Part shown: positions 25,689-34,556 of the stretch, piece by piece
Numbering within the stretch: position 1 is the stretch's first letter
How the letters are laid out: each line of letters begins with the position of its first letter
NCBI RefSeq assembly: GCF_000427095.1
Contig: NC_021487.1
Location: forward strand, 2,649,233 to 2,713,232
Source of the DNA: Chthonomonas calidirosea T49
GTDB taxonomy: Bacteria > Armatimonadota > Chthonomonadetes > Chthonomonadales > Chthonomonadaceae
Direction of reading: 5' to 3'
Length of the DNA stretch: 64,000 nt
Program-made: the position numbers and the translations under genes
The notes under the pieces: generated by a model
Databases searched by the model: none
Told to the model about the DNA's origin: nothing
The model's input: the letters and a program-made list of their open reading frames with translations, nothing else

Positions 25689-26641
25689 CAGCTGGTTATG
25701 GCGGCTTGGGGTGGGGGATAGAAATGAAGCTCTTTGGCGGTGAGATCTTTCCGTTCAAGGGGAATATAGCGGGCGACAGAATGGTATGCGGAAGCAAAAT
25801 CGATGTCCCAAGCCTTGAAGGGATGGCAGTCTCCATCTATCTTCCACTGCAGATTTTGAGGGGTCAGATCGTCGGCCGTAATGGAGGCCTTAATCCCTTC
25901 TCCTACCATGAACTCGGTACCTTCAGGGGTTTCAGGCCACCCTTCAAGCTTCATCTGTATAGGGGTAACGAACGCCTGAAAGACAATATGGATAAACCCA
26001 CCTCCTTCAAGATCGGTTCGCACGCTTGGTAGAACAACTTTTGGAGAGATCGACACGGAAAAATGGGATGCGGGATGTGCGATCAGCAAGCAGTTGGCCC
26101 CACCTATCTCATAAATTGCGTTTTTAGGTCTCTGCATCTTTATTTTAAGGGGCAGGCCTAGACCGCTGTCCATAGTGAGTTTAAGGGGTTGAGTGTTCCA
26201 GTTGACGAAGCCGGTTAGGTAAAAGCGCCTTCTCACAATGGCGTAGGCTGGTGGAGGTTCGTGACGATCGGGCACCCATGTAAACGTTGCTGTCAACGGC
26301 CCGTCAAGCTCGGAAGAGATAGAGAATCCTGCTTTGGAGCTGAAGTACGACATCTCCGCCTTATAGCCGGGGAGCGGGATCCCGTTATCGTTTGACGGTG
26401 TGGAATTTAAGGCGGTTTGCATTGGGGTAATTTTTATCTGTTGGTTGTTGTCGCGGACAGTCGTCGTGACGATCTGACCGCCACTATATGAAACGACGTA
26501 GTGTCCTGCAAACGCTGTTGGTGCTTCAAAACAGACGAGCATAAGCGACGTTTGTAAGATGAGCAAGAGGGTCGGCTTTCGGCAAACGATAGGTGCTTGG
26601 TAGCATATCCCGGTTTTAAACCATCTTGTAAAGAACTGCAT
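25586..26641 (-). CDS. N-terminal part of a frameshifted secreted protein
   Basis: 351 residues as read. The ATG at 26641 follows a GGGAGGGA ribosome site. A signal peptide (LILQTSLMLVC...AFAG) is preceded by a basic stretch of ~23 residues. The following ~280 residues are beta-rich and of unknown family. The last ~40 residues (after HFYPPPQ) are Pro/Cys/Ile-rich and appear to be out-of-frame read-through. The true continuation is the frame of 24294-25688 after a one-base shift in the C5/C4 runs (minus strand) at 25717-25708. Confidence 0.55.
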   Translation of the reverse strand: MQFFTRWFKTGICYQAPIVCRKPTLLLILQTSLMLVCFEAPTAFAGHYVVSYSGGQIVTTTVRDNNQQIKITPMQTALNSTPSNDNGIPLPGYKAEMSYFSSKAGFSISSELDGPLTATFTWVPDRHEPPPAYAIVRRRFYLTGFVNWNTQPLKLTMDSGLGLPLKIKMQRPKNAIYEIGGANCLLIAHPASHFSVSISPKVVLPSVRTDLEGGGFIHIVFQAFVTPIQMKLEGWPETPEGTEFMVGEGIKASITADDLTPQNLQWKIDGDCHPFKAWDIDFASAYHSVARYIPLERKDLTAKELHFYPPPQAAITSWCALAIFPCLPIRFPKAGFIISRSPAPTLWCSIP

Positions 26642-26746
26642 CTCTGTCCCTCCCGCAAAGGAGAATCTTAACTTTTAGACGTTTTGATGGTATGTGGGGT
26701 TATATTTCTTAACCGTTTTTGTAGTCTACTGGTTTCAAAAGCGGGA

Positions 26747-26782
26747 CGGCCGCGGTCTGTAGATGATATAAGACCACGGCCG
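26747..26782 (-). terminator. Hairpin terminator after DUF4380-like gene
   Basis: 12-bp stem with one mismatch (26747-26758 / 26771-26782) and a 12-base loop, 12 bases past the stop at 26794. The downstream T-tract on the minus strand is weak. Confidence 0.55.
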
Positions 26783-26793
26783 CAAGGAGGAGA

Positions 26794-27813
26794 TTATTTT
26801 GTGGCGGCGGGGGCTGTCTCTTCAAGGATGGGCTGGAGAGCGGCGGCGATGCCGGCCTCTCCGGTGCCGAGGTCTACATTCTTAAAGAGCCACCATTGCT
26901 CCGTGTGGGTAATGGTGCCACCTGGCGGCACGGTTTCCAGAGGCCCCAGGGTCTCTAGCTCAAGGAAGACGTTGTTGGTGAAGCTTTCGACGTTGCAGCC
27001 GAAGTCGGGGTAGGTTTGATCGTCGTGATAGTTGAAGCGTTTGAGGAAGAGGTTGCCGTTACGGTAGTAGGCGGCCCACCCTTGATGGTCGCCGATACCG
27101 ATTTTTTGGGGGGCCGAACGGTTGGGATCTTGGGTGAGGGTAATAAACTGTTTGCCCCACATCCAACGAGGATCCGACATATCGGTGTATTTCCAAAGAG
27201 TTAGCGGGCGCGCTGGGCTGATATCGGCATCGTGTGAGACATAGGGCTCCTGAGGGAAGATGGCTTTTCCTCCGGCATTCATCGCAGTGAGCGCCCAGCA
27301 GGCCATCTGAACCGGAAAAAGCCCTTTGTTGGTGAGGCGGTGCACCACGGTGACGTGGCTCCCTTGAGGATCGAGGGTCACCCATATCTCTTTCTGGATG
27401 TTGGTTACCTCTTCTACTGGCTCGATGAGCTTTACCGTATTGCCGTCAATCTCGGCTTGTATCGGGTTGTTGTCGGGAACGTAGGAGCGCGGAATGGCTT
27501 CTGGTGCATGCCAAAGACGATGGCCACCTCGAATATACCAGTCGCCCAGCTCGGTCCTAAGGGTCACACCGGGGATAGTCGCAAACATATTGCCGTCGTC
27601 GCCGCTGCCCACGAAGGCATAGCGCATAATGCGCGGGCCGTAGTCGGTCGTTAGAATCAGCTCAACGGTGCCGTTGCTGATGCGAATATTGTGCGGAGTG
27701 CCAAGATAGGGCACATCGCGTTCGATCTTTACCTGGGCTTCCGCCGCACTGCCCGCACCGATGACAAACAGAGCCAGCAGAAGCCAAGTGCTTGATGGAA
27801 TGTGAAATGTCAT
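26794..27813 (-). CDS. Secreted DUF4380-like protein (galactose-mutarotase-like fold)
   Basis: 339 residues from the ATG at 27813, which follows GGAGG by seven bases and gives a clean signal peptide (WLLLALFVIGAGSAAEA). The open frame extends 32 codons further with no export signal. SNGTVELILTTDYGPRIMRYAF near the N-terminus and the WYIRGGHRLWHAPE, MACWALTAMNAGG segments resemble the DUF4380/aldose-epimerase-like beta-sandwich superfamily. Probable role in handling extracellular carbohydrate; no catalytic residues can be assigned. Standalone between two hairpin-flanked regions. Confidence 0.65.
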   Translation of the reverse strand: MTFHIPSSTWLLLALFVIGAGSAAEAQVKIERDVPYLGTPHNIRISNGTVELILTTDYGPRIMRYAFVGSGDDGNMFATIPGVTLRTELGDWYIRGGHRLWHAPEAIPRSYVPDNNPIQAEIDGNTVKLIEPVEEVTNIQKEIWVTLDPQGSHVTVVHRLTNKGLFPVQMACWALTAMNAGGKAIFPQEPYVSHDADISPARPLTLWKYTDMSDPRWMWGKQFITLTQDPNRSAPQKIGIGDHQGWAAYYRNGNLFLKRFNYHDDQTYPDFGCNVESFTNNVFLELETLGPLETVPPGGTITHTEQWWLFKNVDLGTGEAGIAAALQPILEETAPAATK

Positions 27814-28122
27814 GCAGAGGCCTCCAATAGTAGAGTGAAGCGTTCTCCTATTTCTCTCTCTCTCCAACCGATTCCTGCTTTTTGGAGAAATAACGTTTGG
27901 TCTATTCACTCTTAAGCTCAGAGGTGAAGGCTTCCTCTACGAAGAGGTAGAGCATCTCTTGAGATCACCCCAATTCCCGCGGAGGTAGAGCTTTGCAGGT
28001 GGGATGAACTCCATCAAGCTGCGAGCGAGCACTTTTCGTGAGGTTCCAAGTTGCGGTAAAATAGCGCATAGCGTGGGGCACCGTTCCCTGGGCTTTTGAT
28101 GCAGAGAAGGAAGCTATCATCT
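27814..28122. other. Divergent intergenic region
   Basis: 309 bases separating leftward DUF4380-like and rightward PD-(D/E)XK genes. A possible plus-strand promoter TTTCGT (28034-28039)-N17-TAAAAT (28057-28062) serves the nuclease-panB-panC genes. No clear leftward promoter and no structured RNA recognised. Confidence 0.4.
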
Positions 28123-28968
28123 ATGCGCACAGTTCAAACAACAGATGGATCGGAGAGTGCAAAACGCAAACCCATCTTTAGCCCCACGCGAATCGCGACC
28201 TACCTGGAGTGTGCTGTAAAGTACCGTTATATCTATCTGGATCGTATCGGTAGATTTTACCAACGTCCCCGTGCTTCCTATAGCTTTGGCACCACGCTGC
28301 ACCTCGTTTTACGCCAGTTTCACGAGCAAGGCGCATCACTGACCTCTGAGGAGCTGGTGCAGTCGCTACGGCAAAACTGGGTGCAGGCCGGCTACACCGA
28401 CGCGGCAGAGGAGGCGCAGCATCTGGCGATGGGCGAGCAGATCGTTGCTGCGTACCGACAAGAGATAACCCAGCGTAGTGAGCCGCGTGAGCTTTTTGCG
28501 ACCGAGAAGACGCTCTCTTACGATATGGGCCGCTATATTCTTCAAGGGCGAGTGGATCGGATTGACCGCCATCCGGACGGCACTTTAGAGATCATTGATT
28601 ATAAAAGCGGGCTTACCACGGTTACCCCAGAGGACGTGGCCTCTAGCCTTGCGATGTGTTGCTATCAACTGCTGGTAAAGCGGCTTTATCCCCAAGCTCC
28701 GGTTTGTGCGACTATCTATTGCCTGCGCACAGGGGAGGCAGCTACGGTAGCCCTTAGTGATGACGCGCTTGAAGAGTTCGCCAAAGACCTTGATAGAATC
28801 GTAGAACAGATATTGCAGACCGATTTCACGGAGGTTTACCCCAAACGTATTCCTCTTTGTGATACGTGCGACTTTCTGTTGCGCTGCACCCGGTTTTGGC
28901 AGCAATCGAAGAGGCGAGAGGATGTTTGTGAGGAGGAACCTCCTCCTCACAATGCGGAGTCGGAGTAG
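28123..28968 (+). CDS. PD-(D/E)XK nuclease with Fe-S cluster ligands (RecB/AddB/Cas4-like)
   Basis: 281 residues from the ATG at 28123 (GAAGGAAG nine bases upstream). Alternative starts are the TTG at 28096 and ATG at 28099. The nuclease core is GRVDRID (Asp145) followed by IIDYKSG (Asp159, Lys161). One Cys near the N-terminus (Cys30, YLECAVKYRY) and three near the C-terminus (CDTCDFLLRC: 246, 249, 255) form the C...C-X2-C-X5-C pattern that binds 4Fe-4S in AddB, Cas4 and related nucleases. No helicase domain, no CRISPR genes nearby. Eight bases upstream of panB, so probably co-transcribed with pantothenate genes; a DNA-repair role is inferred. Confidence 0.88.
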   Translation: MRTVQTTDGSESAKRKPIFSPTRIATYLECAVKYRYIYLDRIGRFYQRPRASYSFGTTLHLVLRQFHEQGASLTSEELVQSLRQNWVQAGYTDAAEEAQHLAMGEQIVAAYRQEITQRSEPRELFATEKTLSYDMGRYILQGRVDRIDRHPDGTLEIIDYKSGLTTVTPEDVASSLAMCCYQLLVKRLYPQAPVCATIYCLRTGEAATVALSDDALEEFAKDLDRIVEQILQTDFTEVYPKRIPLCDTCDFLLRCTRFWQQSKRREDVCEEEPPPHNAESE

Positions 28969-28976
28969 ATAAGAGG

Positions 28977-29792
28977 ATGCAGAGCAAAGAGAGGCGTGGG
29001 CGAATTACAGTGCCGGAGCTGCGCGCTAGGAAAGCGCAGAACGAGAAAATCGTGATGGTAACGGCCTACGATTACCCCTCCGCCTTGTTGGCTGAGCGGG
29101 CCGAGGTGGATGTTGTTCTCGTTGGGGATTCGGTGGGAATGACCATGCTTGGCTTTGCCGATGTCCTCCCGGTTACCTTGGAGATGATGCTGCACCATGT
29201 TCAAGCTGTCCGGCGTGGCCTTCATCGGGCGTTATTACTTGCCGACATGCCATTTGGTTCGTATCAAATAGGAGAGGAGGAGGCCATGCGAAGCGCTATT
29301 CGTCTGCTGAAGGAGGGAGGAGCGCAGGCGGTTAAGCTTGAGGGAGGTGCGTTGATCGCAGGGTTAATAAAAAAACTAACCGGTGCGGGCATCCCGGTTA
29401 TGGGGCATATCGGCTTAACTCCCCAATCGGTGCATCTGTTAGGAGGGCATCGGCTGCAAGGGCGTGAGCCGGAGGCTCCGGAGAGAATGGTAGCGGATGC
29501 GAAGGCGCTTGAGGAAGCAGGTGCCTTTGGTGTAGTGTTAGAGATGATCCCTGCCGATCTTGCGGCCAAGATCACCGCTTCGATCTCGATACCTACCATA
29601 GGAATTGGAGCCGGCCCCGCCTGCGACGGGCAGGTGTTGGTTTGGCACGATCTTCTGGCCATTCCGCCAGGACGTCCCTTCCGCCATGTAAAGCAATACG
29701 CCAACATCGGAGAACAGATCGAGAGCGCTTTGCGCAGTTATGCCGAAGAAGTTCGTAGAGGAGTTTTTCCTTCAAAGGAGCAAAGTTTATAA
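28977..29792 (+). CDS. panB: 3-methyl-2-oxobutanoate hydroxymethyltransferase
   Basis: 271 residues. Transfers a hydroxymethyl group from methylene-tetrahydrofolate to alpha-ketoisovalerate, giving ketopantoate, the first step of pantothenate synthesis. Typical motifs: VMVTAYDYPSA, VLVGDSVGMTMLG (metal-binding Asp), AVKLEGG, MGHIGLTPQS and the C-terminal IGIGAGPACDGQVLVWHD. Length is standard. It starts 8 bases after the nuclease gene and ends 2 bases before panC, so the genes form one operon. Confidence 0.97.
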   Translation: MQSKERRGRITVPELRARKAQNEKIVMVTAYDYPSALLAERAEVDVVLVGDSVGMTMLGFADVLPVTLEMMLHHVQAVRRGLHRALLLADMPFGSYQIGEEEAMRSAIRLLKEGGAQAVKLEGGALIAGLIKKLTGAGIPVMGHIGLTPQSVHLLGGHRLQGREPEAPERMVADAKALEEAGAFGVVLEMIPADLAAKITASISIPTIGIGAGPACDGQVLVWHDLLAIPPGRPFRHVKQYANIGEQIESALRSYAEEVRRGVFPSKEQSL

Positions 29793-29794
29793 AG

Positions 29795-30694
29795 ATGCGC
29801 TTGTTTCATCAAATTGCTGAGTTACGTACCTATTTACATAGCTTGCGACAAGAAGAAAAATCGGTTGGGTTTGTGCCCACCATGGGGGCCCTGCATGAGG
29901 GGCATCTCTCCCTGTTTCGACGAGCAAAGGCCGACTGCGATATCGCTGTGGCCTCCATCTTCGTAAACCCTACCCAGTTCGGCCCAAACGAGGATTTTCA
30001 GTCCTACCCACGAACCCTGCAACAAGACCTCCAACTAGCCACAACCGTTGGGCTAGATGCGGTGTTCGCCCCCGATGTCGAAGAGATGTATCCGGCAGGT
30101 TTTCAGACCAAAGTGGAAGTCGAACACCTCAGCCGTCCTCTTGAGGGCATCCACCGACCCGGCCACTTTGCTGGAGTCGCCACGGTGGTGACGAAACTGC
30201 TGAACATCGTACAGCCCGACCGAGCCTATTTCGGACAGAAGGACTATCAGCAGGCGGTTATTATAGAACGCATGGTTCGTGACCTCAATATCCCGACTGA
30301 GGTCGTGGTGCTGCCAACGGTGCGCGAACCCGATGGTCTTGCCCTCTCCTCACGCAATGCCTATCTTTCCCCAGAGGAGCGGCAAAAAGCAACGGTGTTG
30401 TTCCGTGCTCTGCTGCTTGCCCAGCAAGCTCTCTGCGGGGGCGAACGCAATGCAGAGAAGATCCGAAAAGAGATGGAGGCCTTTCTGGGGCTGGAGCCTT
30501 CTGCATGGGTGGACTATGTGGCCATCGTGAACCCGGAAACTTTGGAGTCTGTTAAAACCATTGGAGAACAGGATACCGTCTTGGTGGCGTTAGCTGTGCG
30601 CATTGGCACCACACGACTCATAGATAACATGCTGCTGACCGCTCAGGGAGCCTCTCTCACCCCGATGCAGCTGCGTCGTGGGGAGAAGGGTTAG
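29795..30694 (+). CDS. panC: Pantothenate synthetase
   Basis: 299 residues. ATP-dependent condensation of pantoate with beta-alanine. Contains the nucleotide-binding GFVPTMGALHEGHLSL, VNPTQFGPNEDF, RPGHFAGVATVV, YFGQKDYQQ and SSRNAYLS motifs, all expected residues present. The ATG lies two bases after the panB stop. The last 38 bases overlap the 3' end of the convergent arsC gene. Confidence 0.97.
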   Translation: MRLFHQIAELRTYLHSLRQEEKSVGFVPTMGALHEGHLSLFRRAKADCDIAVASIFVNPTQFGPNEDFQSYPRTLQQDLQLATTVGLDAVFAPDVEEMYPAGFQTKVEVEHLSRPLEGIHRPGHFAGVATVVTKLLNIVQPDRAYFGQKDYQQAVIIERMVRDLNIPTEVVVLPTVREPDGLALSSRNAYLSPEERQKATVLFRALLLAQQALCGGERNAEKIRKEMEAFLGLEPSAWVDYVAIVNPETLESVKTIGEQDTVLVALAVRIGTTRLIDNMLLTAQGASLTPMQLRRGEKG

Positions 30695-31124
30695 GGGAGT
30701 CTGTGGGTTCTGCGGTTTTAAGGAGCTCCTCTTCGATATATTGCCGCAGCCTATCCCGCACCAGGCGGTAAAGATCTCGTTGCTCCTCTTCGGAGCCGGT
30801 GGCTCTCGAAGGGTCGGGCAACGACCAATGGAAGCGCCGTTTGGCGTTCGGAAAGCTAGGGCAGGCCTCCGCGGCTGCATCGCAGACGGTGATCACAAAA
30901 TCAAACGGTTCAGACAGGTAGCGTTCTAACGTCTTTGAGGTCTGCCCAGAGATGTCTATGCCGATCTCTTTCATCACTTCGATAGCGAGAGGGCGCACAA
31001 AGGTCGCCTCTGTGCCGGCGCTATAGGCCTCGAAACGCTCGCCTGCCAAGGCGCGTAGTAGCCCTTCGGCCATTTGGGAACGTGCCGAGTTGTGTGTGCA
31101 GAGAAAGAGCACTTTCTGTTTCAT
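30657..31124 (-). CDS. arsC: Arsenate reductase, low-molecular-weight phosphatase type
   Basis: 155 residues from the ATG at 31124 (GAGGAGG upstream, ATGA overlap with acr3). The longer frame begins inside acr3. It carries the P-loop CTHNSAR (Cys9-Arg15), the redox cysteines of CDAAAEAC and the general-acid DPSRATG, as in thioredoxin-coupled ArsC of Gram-positive type. Reduces arsenate to arsenite for export by the adjacent Acr3. The C-terminal ~12 codons run antisense over the end of panC, an unusually tight convergent overlap. Confidence 0.93.
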   Translation of the reverse strand: MKQKVLFLCTHNSARSQMAEGLLRALAGERFEAYSAGTEATFVRPLAIEVMKEIGIDISGQTSKTLERYLSEPFDFVITVCDAAAEACPSFPNAKRRFHWSLPDPSRATGSEEEQRDLYRLVRDRLRQYIEEELLKTAEPTDSPNPSPHDAAASG

Positions 31125-32245
31125 CTTTCCTCCTCTAACAGGATATTTTGGTCTGTAAGGGAATGACAGCATCCTATCGCATCGCCAGACGGCACGGTAG
31201 CCGAGCCTGCTGAAATGTCTCCGAAATAACAACGTTGCAAAAAGAGGGCGACATGCACGAGCCCGAGCATAACAGGAACCTCGATGAGAGGACCGATAAC
31301 GGCTGTAAAAGCCTCTGGTGAGCCGATGCCAAAAAGCGATATGGCCACCGCTATGGCCAACTCGAAGTTATTGCTAGCCGCCGTGAAGGCGATCGTGGTC
31401 GTTTGCGCATAGGGAGCTCCTATCCCCTTTCCCATCGCAAAGCTAACCAGAAACATAAGGACAAAATAGAGGAGTAGAGGAATCGCTACATGAAGCACTT
31501 CGGCGGGATCATGCAGAATAGCTTTTCCCTTAATACTGAACATAATCCCTATTGTACCTAGCAAGGCAACGAGCGTTAACGGTTGGATACTGGGCAAGAA
31601 CCGTTCGACATACCACGTAGAACCGCGCTTAGAGATGAGAACAAAGCGCGTTAGAAGGGCGGCTATGAAGGGAACCCCCAAATAGAGGCTCACACTTGAA
31701 GCAATCGCCGTTATTGCAACATGAATTCGACTTGCTCTGACTCCAAACAGCGGGGGCAGCAGAGTTAGAAAGAACCAAGCGTAGAGGCCATAGAACAGCA
31801 CTTGGAACACACTGTTGAAAGCGACTAGCCCCGCTGCGTACTCTGTATTCCCTTCGGCCAACTCATTCCAAACCAGTACCATGGCAATGCAACGTGCCAA
31901 CCCAATGAGCACCAGGCCCGCCAGAAAGTCGGGAGAGTGATGGAAAAAGAGCAGCGCTAACATGAACATCAGCAGAGGGCCGATTGCCCAGTTCTGCACG
32001 AGGGAAAGTACCAGTATTTTTCTGCTGGAAAAGACGATAGGTAGCGCCTCGTAGTTTACCCTGGTTAAAGGTGGGTAGATCATCAAAATCAAACCTATTG
32101 CAATTGGCACATTGATCGTGCCTATCTGAAACCGGCCAATCCAGGTAGAGAATGCAGGCCACAGGGCGCTGATGCCCAGCCCTAGGAGCATGGCGAGGCC
32201 AATCCATACGGTTAGCCAGCGGTCTCTTATGGAGATTCGTTTCAA
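31121..32245 (-). CDS. acr3: Arsenite efflux transporter, Acr3 family
   Basis: 374 residues with ten hydrophobic segments. Family signatures include [20 protein letters not shown] with the conserved functional cysteine, and [17 protein letters not shown]. Exports arsenite using the proton gradient. It lies between arsR (80-base gap holding a second ArsR operator) and arsC (4-base overlap), forming the usual arsR-acr3-arsC set. Confidence 0.95.
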   Translation of the reverse strand: MKRISIRDRWLTVWIGLAMLLGLGISALWPAFSTWIGRFQIGTINVPIAIGLILMIYPPLTRVNYEALPIVFSSRKILVLSLVQNWAIGPLLMFMLALLFFHHSPDFLAGLVLIGLARCIAMVLVWNELAEGNTEYAAGLVAFNSVFQVLFYGLYAWFFLTLLPPLFGVRASRIHVAITAIASSVSLYLGVPFIAALLTRFVLISKRGSTWYVERFLPSIQPLTLVALLGTIGIMFSIKGKAILHDPAEVLHVAIPLLLYFVLMFLVSFAMGKGIGAPYAQTTTIAFTAASNNFELAIAVAISLFGIGSPEAFTAVIGPLIEVPVMLGLVHVALFLQRCYFGDISAGSATVPSGDAIGCCHSLTDQNILLEEER

Positions 32246-32290
32246 GAAACGTCTTCCTTTCTTTTCTTAGTGTTTTCTGTTTTTATCGTC

Positions 32291-32308
32291 TATCGTCGAA
32301 AAACGATA
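32291..32308. promoter_or_regulatory. ArsR operator upstream of acr3
   Basis: TATCG-N8-CGATA, identical in half-sites and spacing to the site upstream of arsR. Position between arsR and acr3 implies an internal, arsenite-inducible start or transcription block. Confidence 0.75.
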
Positions 32309-32324
32309 AAATCAATGTAAAAAA

Positions 32325-32645
32325 TTAGGGTAGTTCTGCCACGAGCGCTTTGAACTCGGCCAATGTCTCTTGATGGAGCCAGTAGCAGGTTCGAGGGCCT
32401 TCGATCTCCCCCTGAATCCAGCCGGCCTCTTTGAGAATTTTGAGGTGCTGGCTCACGGTGGACTGGGCGAGAGGAAGCTGTTTGACGATATCGCCACAAA
32501 AACAGGTGGGAACCGTTGCAAGAAACTGCAGGATTTGAAGACGTGCCGGATGCCCTAGCGCCTTGCAAAGTTTTGCCAATCGTAGACGTTGTTGCAGCCT
32601 CGCTTCCGAGATCGTTTCGGGAGCTGCATCGGCCTGACACTCCAT
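32325..32645 (-). CDS. arsR: ArsR family arsenite-responsive repressor
   Basis: 106 residues with a winged helix ([34 protein letters not shown]). The Cys48-X-Cys50 pair in TCFCGDI occupies the position of the E. coli ArsR ELCVCDL arsenite site. Binding of As(III) releases it from DNA. Two matching operators flank the gene: one overlapping its own transcription start and one before acr3. Confidence 0.95.
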   Translation of the reverse strand: MECQADAAPETISEARLQQRLRLAKLCKALGHPARLQILQFLATVPTCFCGDIVKQLPLAQSTVSQHLKILKEAGWIQGEIEGPRTCYWLHQETLAEFKALVAELP

Positions 32646-32660
32646 TCACATCACCTCGTT

Positions 32661-32685
32661 TATCGCCCTTTTACGATAGATTATA
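32661..32685 (-). promoter_or_regulatory. arsR promoter -10 and ArsR operator
   Basis: TATAAT on the minus strand at 32685-32680, immediately followed by TATCG-N8-CGATA (32661-32678), so a bound repressor would cover the start of transcription. The -35 is poor. Confidence 0.75.
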
Positions 32686-32737
32686 CCCTAGCAGCGGTGC
32701 TTCACGTCGTGTCTCCAAGAACATATCCTTCTATCCG

Positions 32738-32746
32738 TGCTATAAT
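32738..32746 (+). promoter_or_regulatory. Extended -10 promoter of gatC
   Basis: TGCTATAAT (TGn-TATAAT) with TATAAT at 32741-32746, 43 bases before the gatC ATG. No recognisable -35. Confidence 0.6.
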
Positions 32747-32789
32747 CAATTCCACGTAGAAGAAATTTAGGGGGAGCTGAGGAACCGAT

Positions 32790-33083
32790 ATGGCTTTAAC
32801 TCCGGAAGAGGTGCGAAAGGTGGCGCTTTTGGCGCGCCTGGAGCTCACCGACGAAGAGGTTTTACAACAAGCCCAGAACATTAACAACCTGTTGCAGCAG
32901 TTCGAAAAACTTCAGCAGCTCGACCTTGAAGGGGTCGAACCGACATCGCATTCTATCCCTGTCTACAACGTTTTACGCCCTGACCAAGTCATGCCATCTA
33001 TGTCACGTGAGGAGCTATTGGCCAACGCGCCTGAGGCGCGTGAGGGCTACTTTGTGGTTCCTCGCATTGTGGAGGACGCGTAA
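32790..33083 (+). CDS. gatC: Asp/Glu-tRNA amidotransferase subunit C
   Basis: 97 residues, normal for GatC: LTPEEVRKVALLARLELTDEE at the N-terminus and LRPDQVMPSMSREELLANAPEAREGYFVVPRIVE at the C-terminus. Wraps around GatA and stabilises GatAB, which converts mischarged Glu-tRNA(Gln)/Asp-tRNA(Asn). gatA follows after 3 bases; gatB is not in the window. Confidence 0.95.
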   Translation: MALTPEEVRKVALLARLELTDEEVLQQAQNINNLLQQFEKLQQLDLEGVEPTSHSIPVYNVLRPDQVMPSMSREELLANAPEAREGYFVVPRIVEDA

Positions 33084-33086
33084 GCC

Positions 33087-34553
33087 ATGTCCGAACGGCA
33101 TTTTTGGTCTGTGGCGGCCATGCGCACGGCTCTTGCCAAAGGCGAGGTAAGCGCTCAGGAGCTGGCCACCCTGTTTCTGGAGCGCATTGAGGCCCTAGAC
33201 CCCCATATTCAGGCCTATCTCACCGTGACCCCGGAGGAGGCGCTCGCTCAGGCGAAGGCGGTAGATGAGAAGCGTGCCCGTAAGGAGCCGCTCCATCCGT
33301 TAGCTGGCATCCCGATCGCGCTAAAGGATAACCTCTGCACGCGTGGAATTCGCACGACCGCCGCCTCGAAAATTCTTTACAATTTTGTGCCGCCCTACGA
33401 TGCCACCGTGGTAGCCCGTCTTCGTGAAATCGGGATGGTCTTTTTGGGCAAGACGAATTTGGACGAGTTCGCCATGGGTTCCTCCACTGAGAACTCTGGT
33501 TTTCGGCCGACTCGCAATCCATGGGACCTGGAGCGCGTGCCAGGAGGCTCTTCTGGCGGCTCTGCGGCCGCGGTGGCAGCGGCAGAGGCTCCACTCGCTC
33601 TCGGTTCCGATACAGGGGGCTCCATCCGCCAGCCAGCGGCGCTCTGCGGTATTGTCGGTATGAAACCGACCTATGGGCGGGTAAGCCGCTATGGGCTTAT
33701 CGCCTACGCCTCCTCGCTCGACCAGATAGGCCCCTTTGCGCGCACGGTGGCCGATTGCGCCCTCTTGCTGCAGGCTATTAGCGGCCATGATCCCCTCGAT
33801 TCCACATGTCTTAACCTGGAGGTTCCCGACTATGTGGGGGCGCTGACTGGGGAGATAAAGGGGTTACGGCTGGGCGTGCCGAAGGAGTATTTTGGGGTGG
33901 GCGTGCAGCCTGAGGTATCTGCTGCGGTGCAGCAGGCCATTGAGGTGCTCGCCAATTTAGGAGCTGTTGTAGAGGAGTGCAGCCTTCCCACCACCGACTA
34001 CGCTCTGGCCGCCTACTACATCATTGCCCCAGCGGAGTGCAGCAGCAACCTGGCACGTTTTGATGGGGTGCGTTATGGTTTACGTTCGAAAGAGTGGGTC
34101 GGCCATATCGGGCTCACCGAGAAAACGCGCGACGAGGGGTTTGGCACCGAGGTAAAGCAGCGCATCGTTGTGGGAACCTATGCGCTCTCCGCAGGCTACT
34201 ATGATGCTTACTATCGTCGTGCCCAACAGACGCGAACCCTGATACGTCGCGATTTCGACCGTGCCTTCGAGCGTTTTGATGCGCTTGTTACGCCGACCTC
34301 TCCTACTCCTGCTTTCCGCATAGGGGAGAAGGCAGATCCGTTGGAGATGAAGCTGGCTGACGTGTGCACCATTCCAGTGAATATGGCGGGGCTTCCCGGC
34401 CTATCGGTGCCCTGCGGTTTCGTGAACGGGTTACCGGTGGGTTTACAGCTTATCGGAAAGCCTTTTGACGAAACCACGCTTTTGCGCATCGGCCATGCCT
34501 ACGAACAGGCTACCGGTTGGCATCGGCACCATCCAAAGATCGCAGAGAATTAG
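33087..34553 (+). CDS. gatA: Asp/Glu-tRNA amidotransferase subunit A
   Basis: 488 residues. Amidase-signature enzyme releasing ammonia from glutamine for tRNA-dependent amidation. The Ser-cisSer-Lys triad is visible: Lys in ALKDN, cis-Ser in [13 protein letters not shown] and nucleophile Ser in [12 protein letters not shown]. Full length. Co-transcribed with gatC; its end is three bases from the convergent DUF697 gene, with no terminator seen between. Confidence 0.97.
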   Translation: MSERHFWSVAAMRTALAKGEVSAQELATLFLERIEALDPHIQAYLTVTPEEALAQAKAVDEKRARKEPLHPLAGIPIALKDNLCTRGIRTTAASKILYNFVPPYDATVVARLREIGMVFLGKTNLDEFAMGSSTENSGFRPTRNPWDLERVPGGSSGGSAAAVAAAEAPLALGSDTGGSIRQPAALCGIVGMKPTYGRVSRYGLIAYASSLDQIGPFARTVADCALLLQAISGHDPLDSTCLNLEVPDYVGALTGEIKGLRLGVPKEYFGVGVQPEVSAAVQQAIEVLANLGAVVEECSLPTTDYALAAYYIIAPAECSSNLARFDGVRYGLRSKEWVGHIGLTEKTRDEGFGTEVKQRIVVGTYALSAGYYDAYYRRAQQTRTLIRRDFDRAFERFDALVTPTSPTPAFRIGEKADPLEMKLADVCTIPVNMAGLPGLSVPCGFVNGLPVGLQLIGKPFDETTLLRIGHAYEQATGWHRHHPKIAEN

Positions 34554-34556
34554 CGT

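Noticed and set aside
28123..28968. Cas4, implying a CRISPR locus
   Set aside because: No repeats or other cas genes in the window; the Fe-S PD-(D/E)XK fold is shared with repair nucleases.
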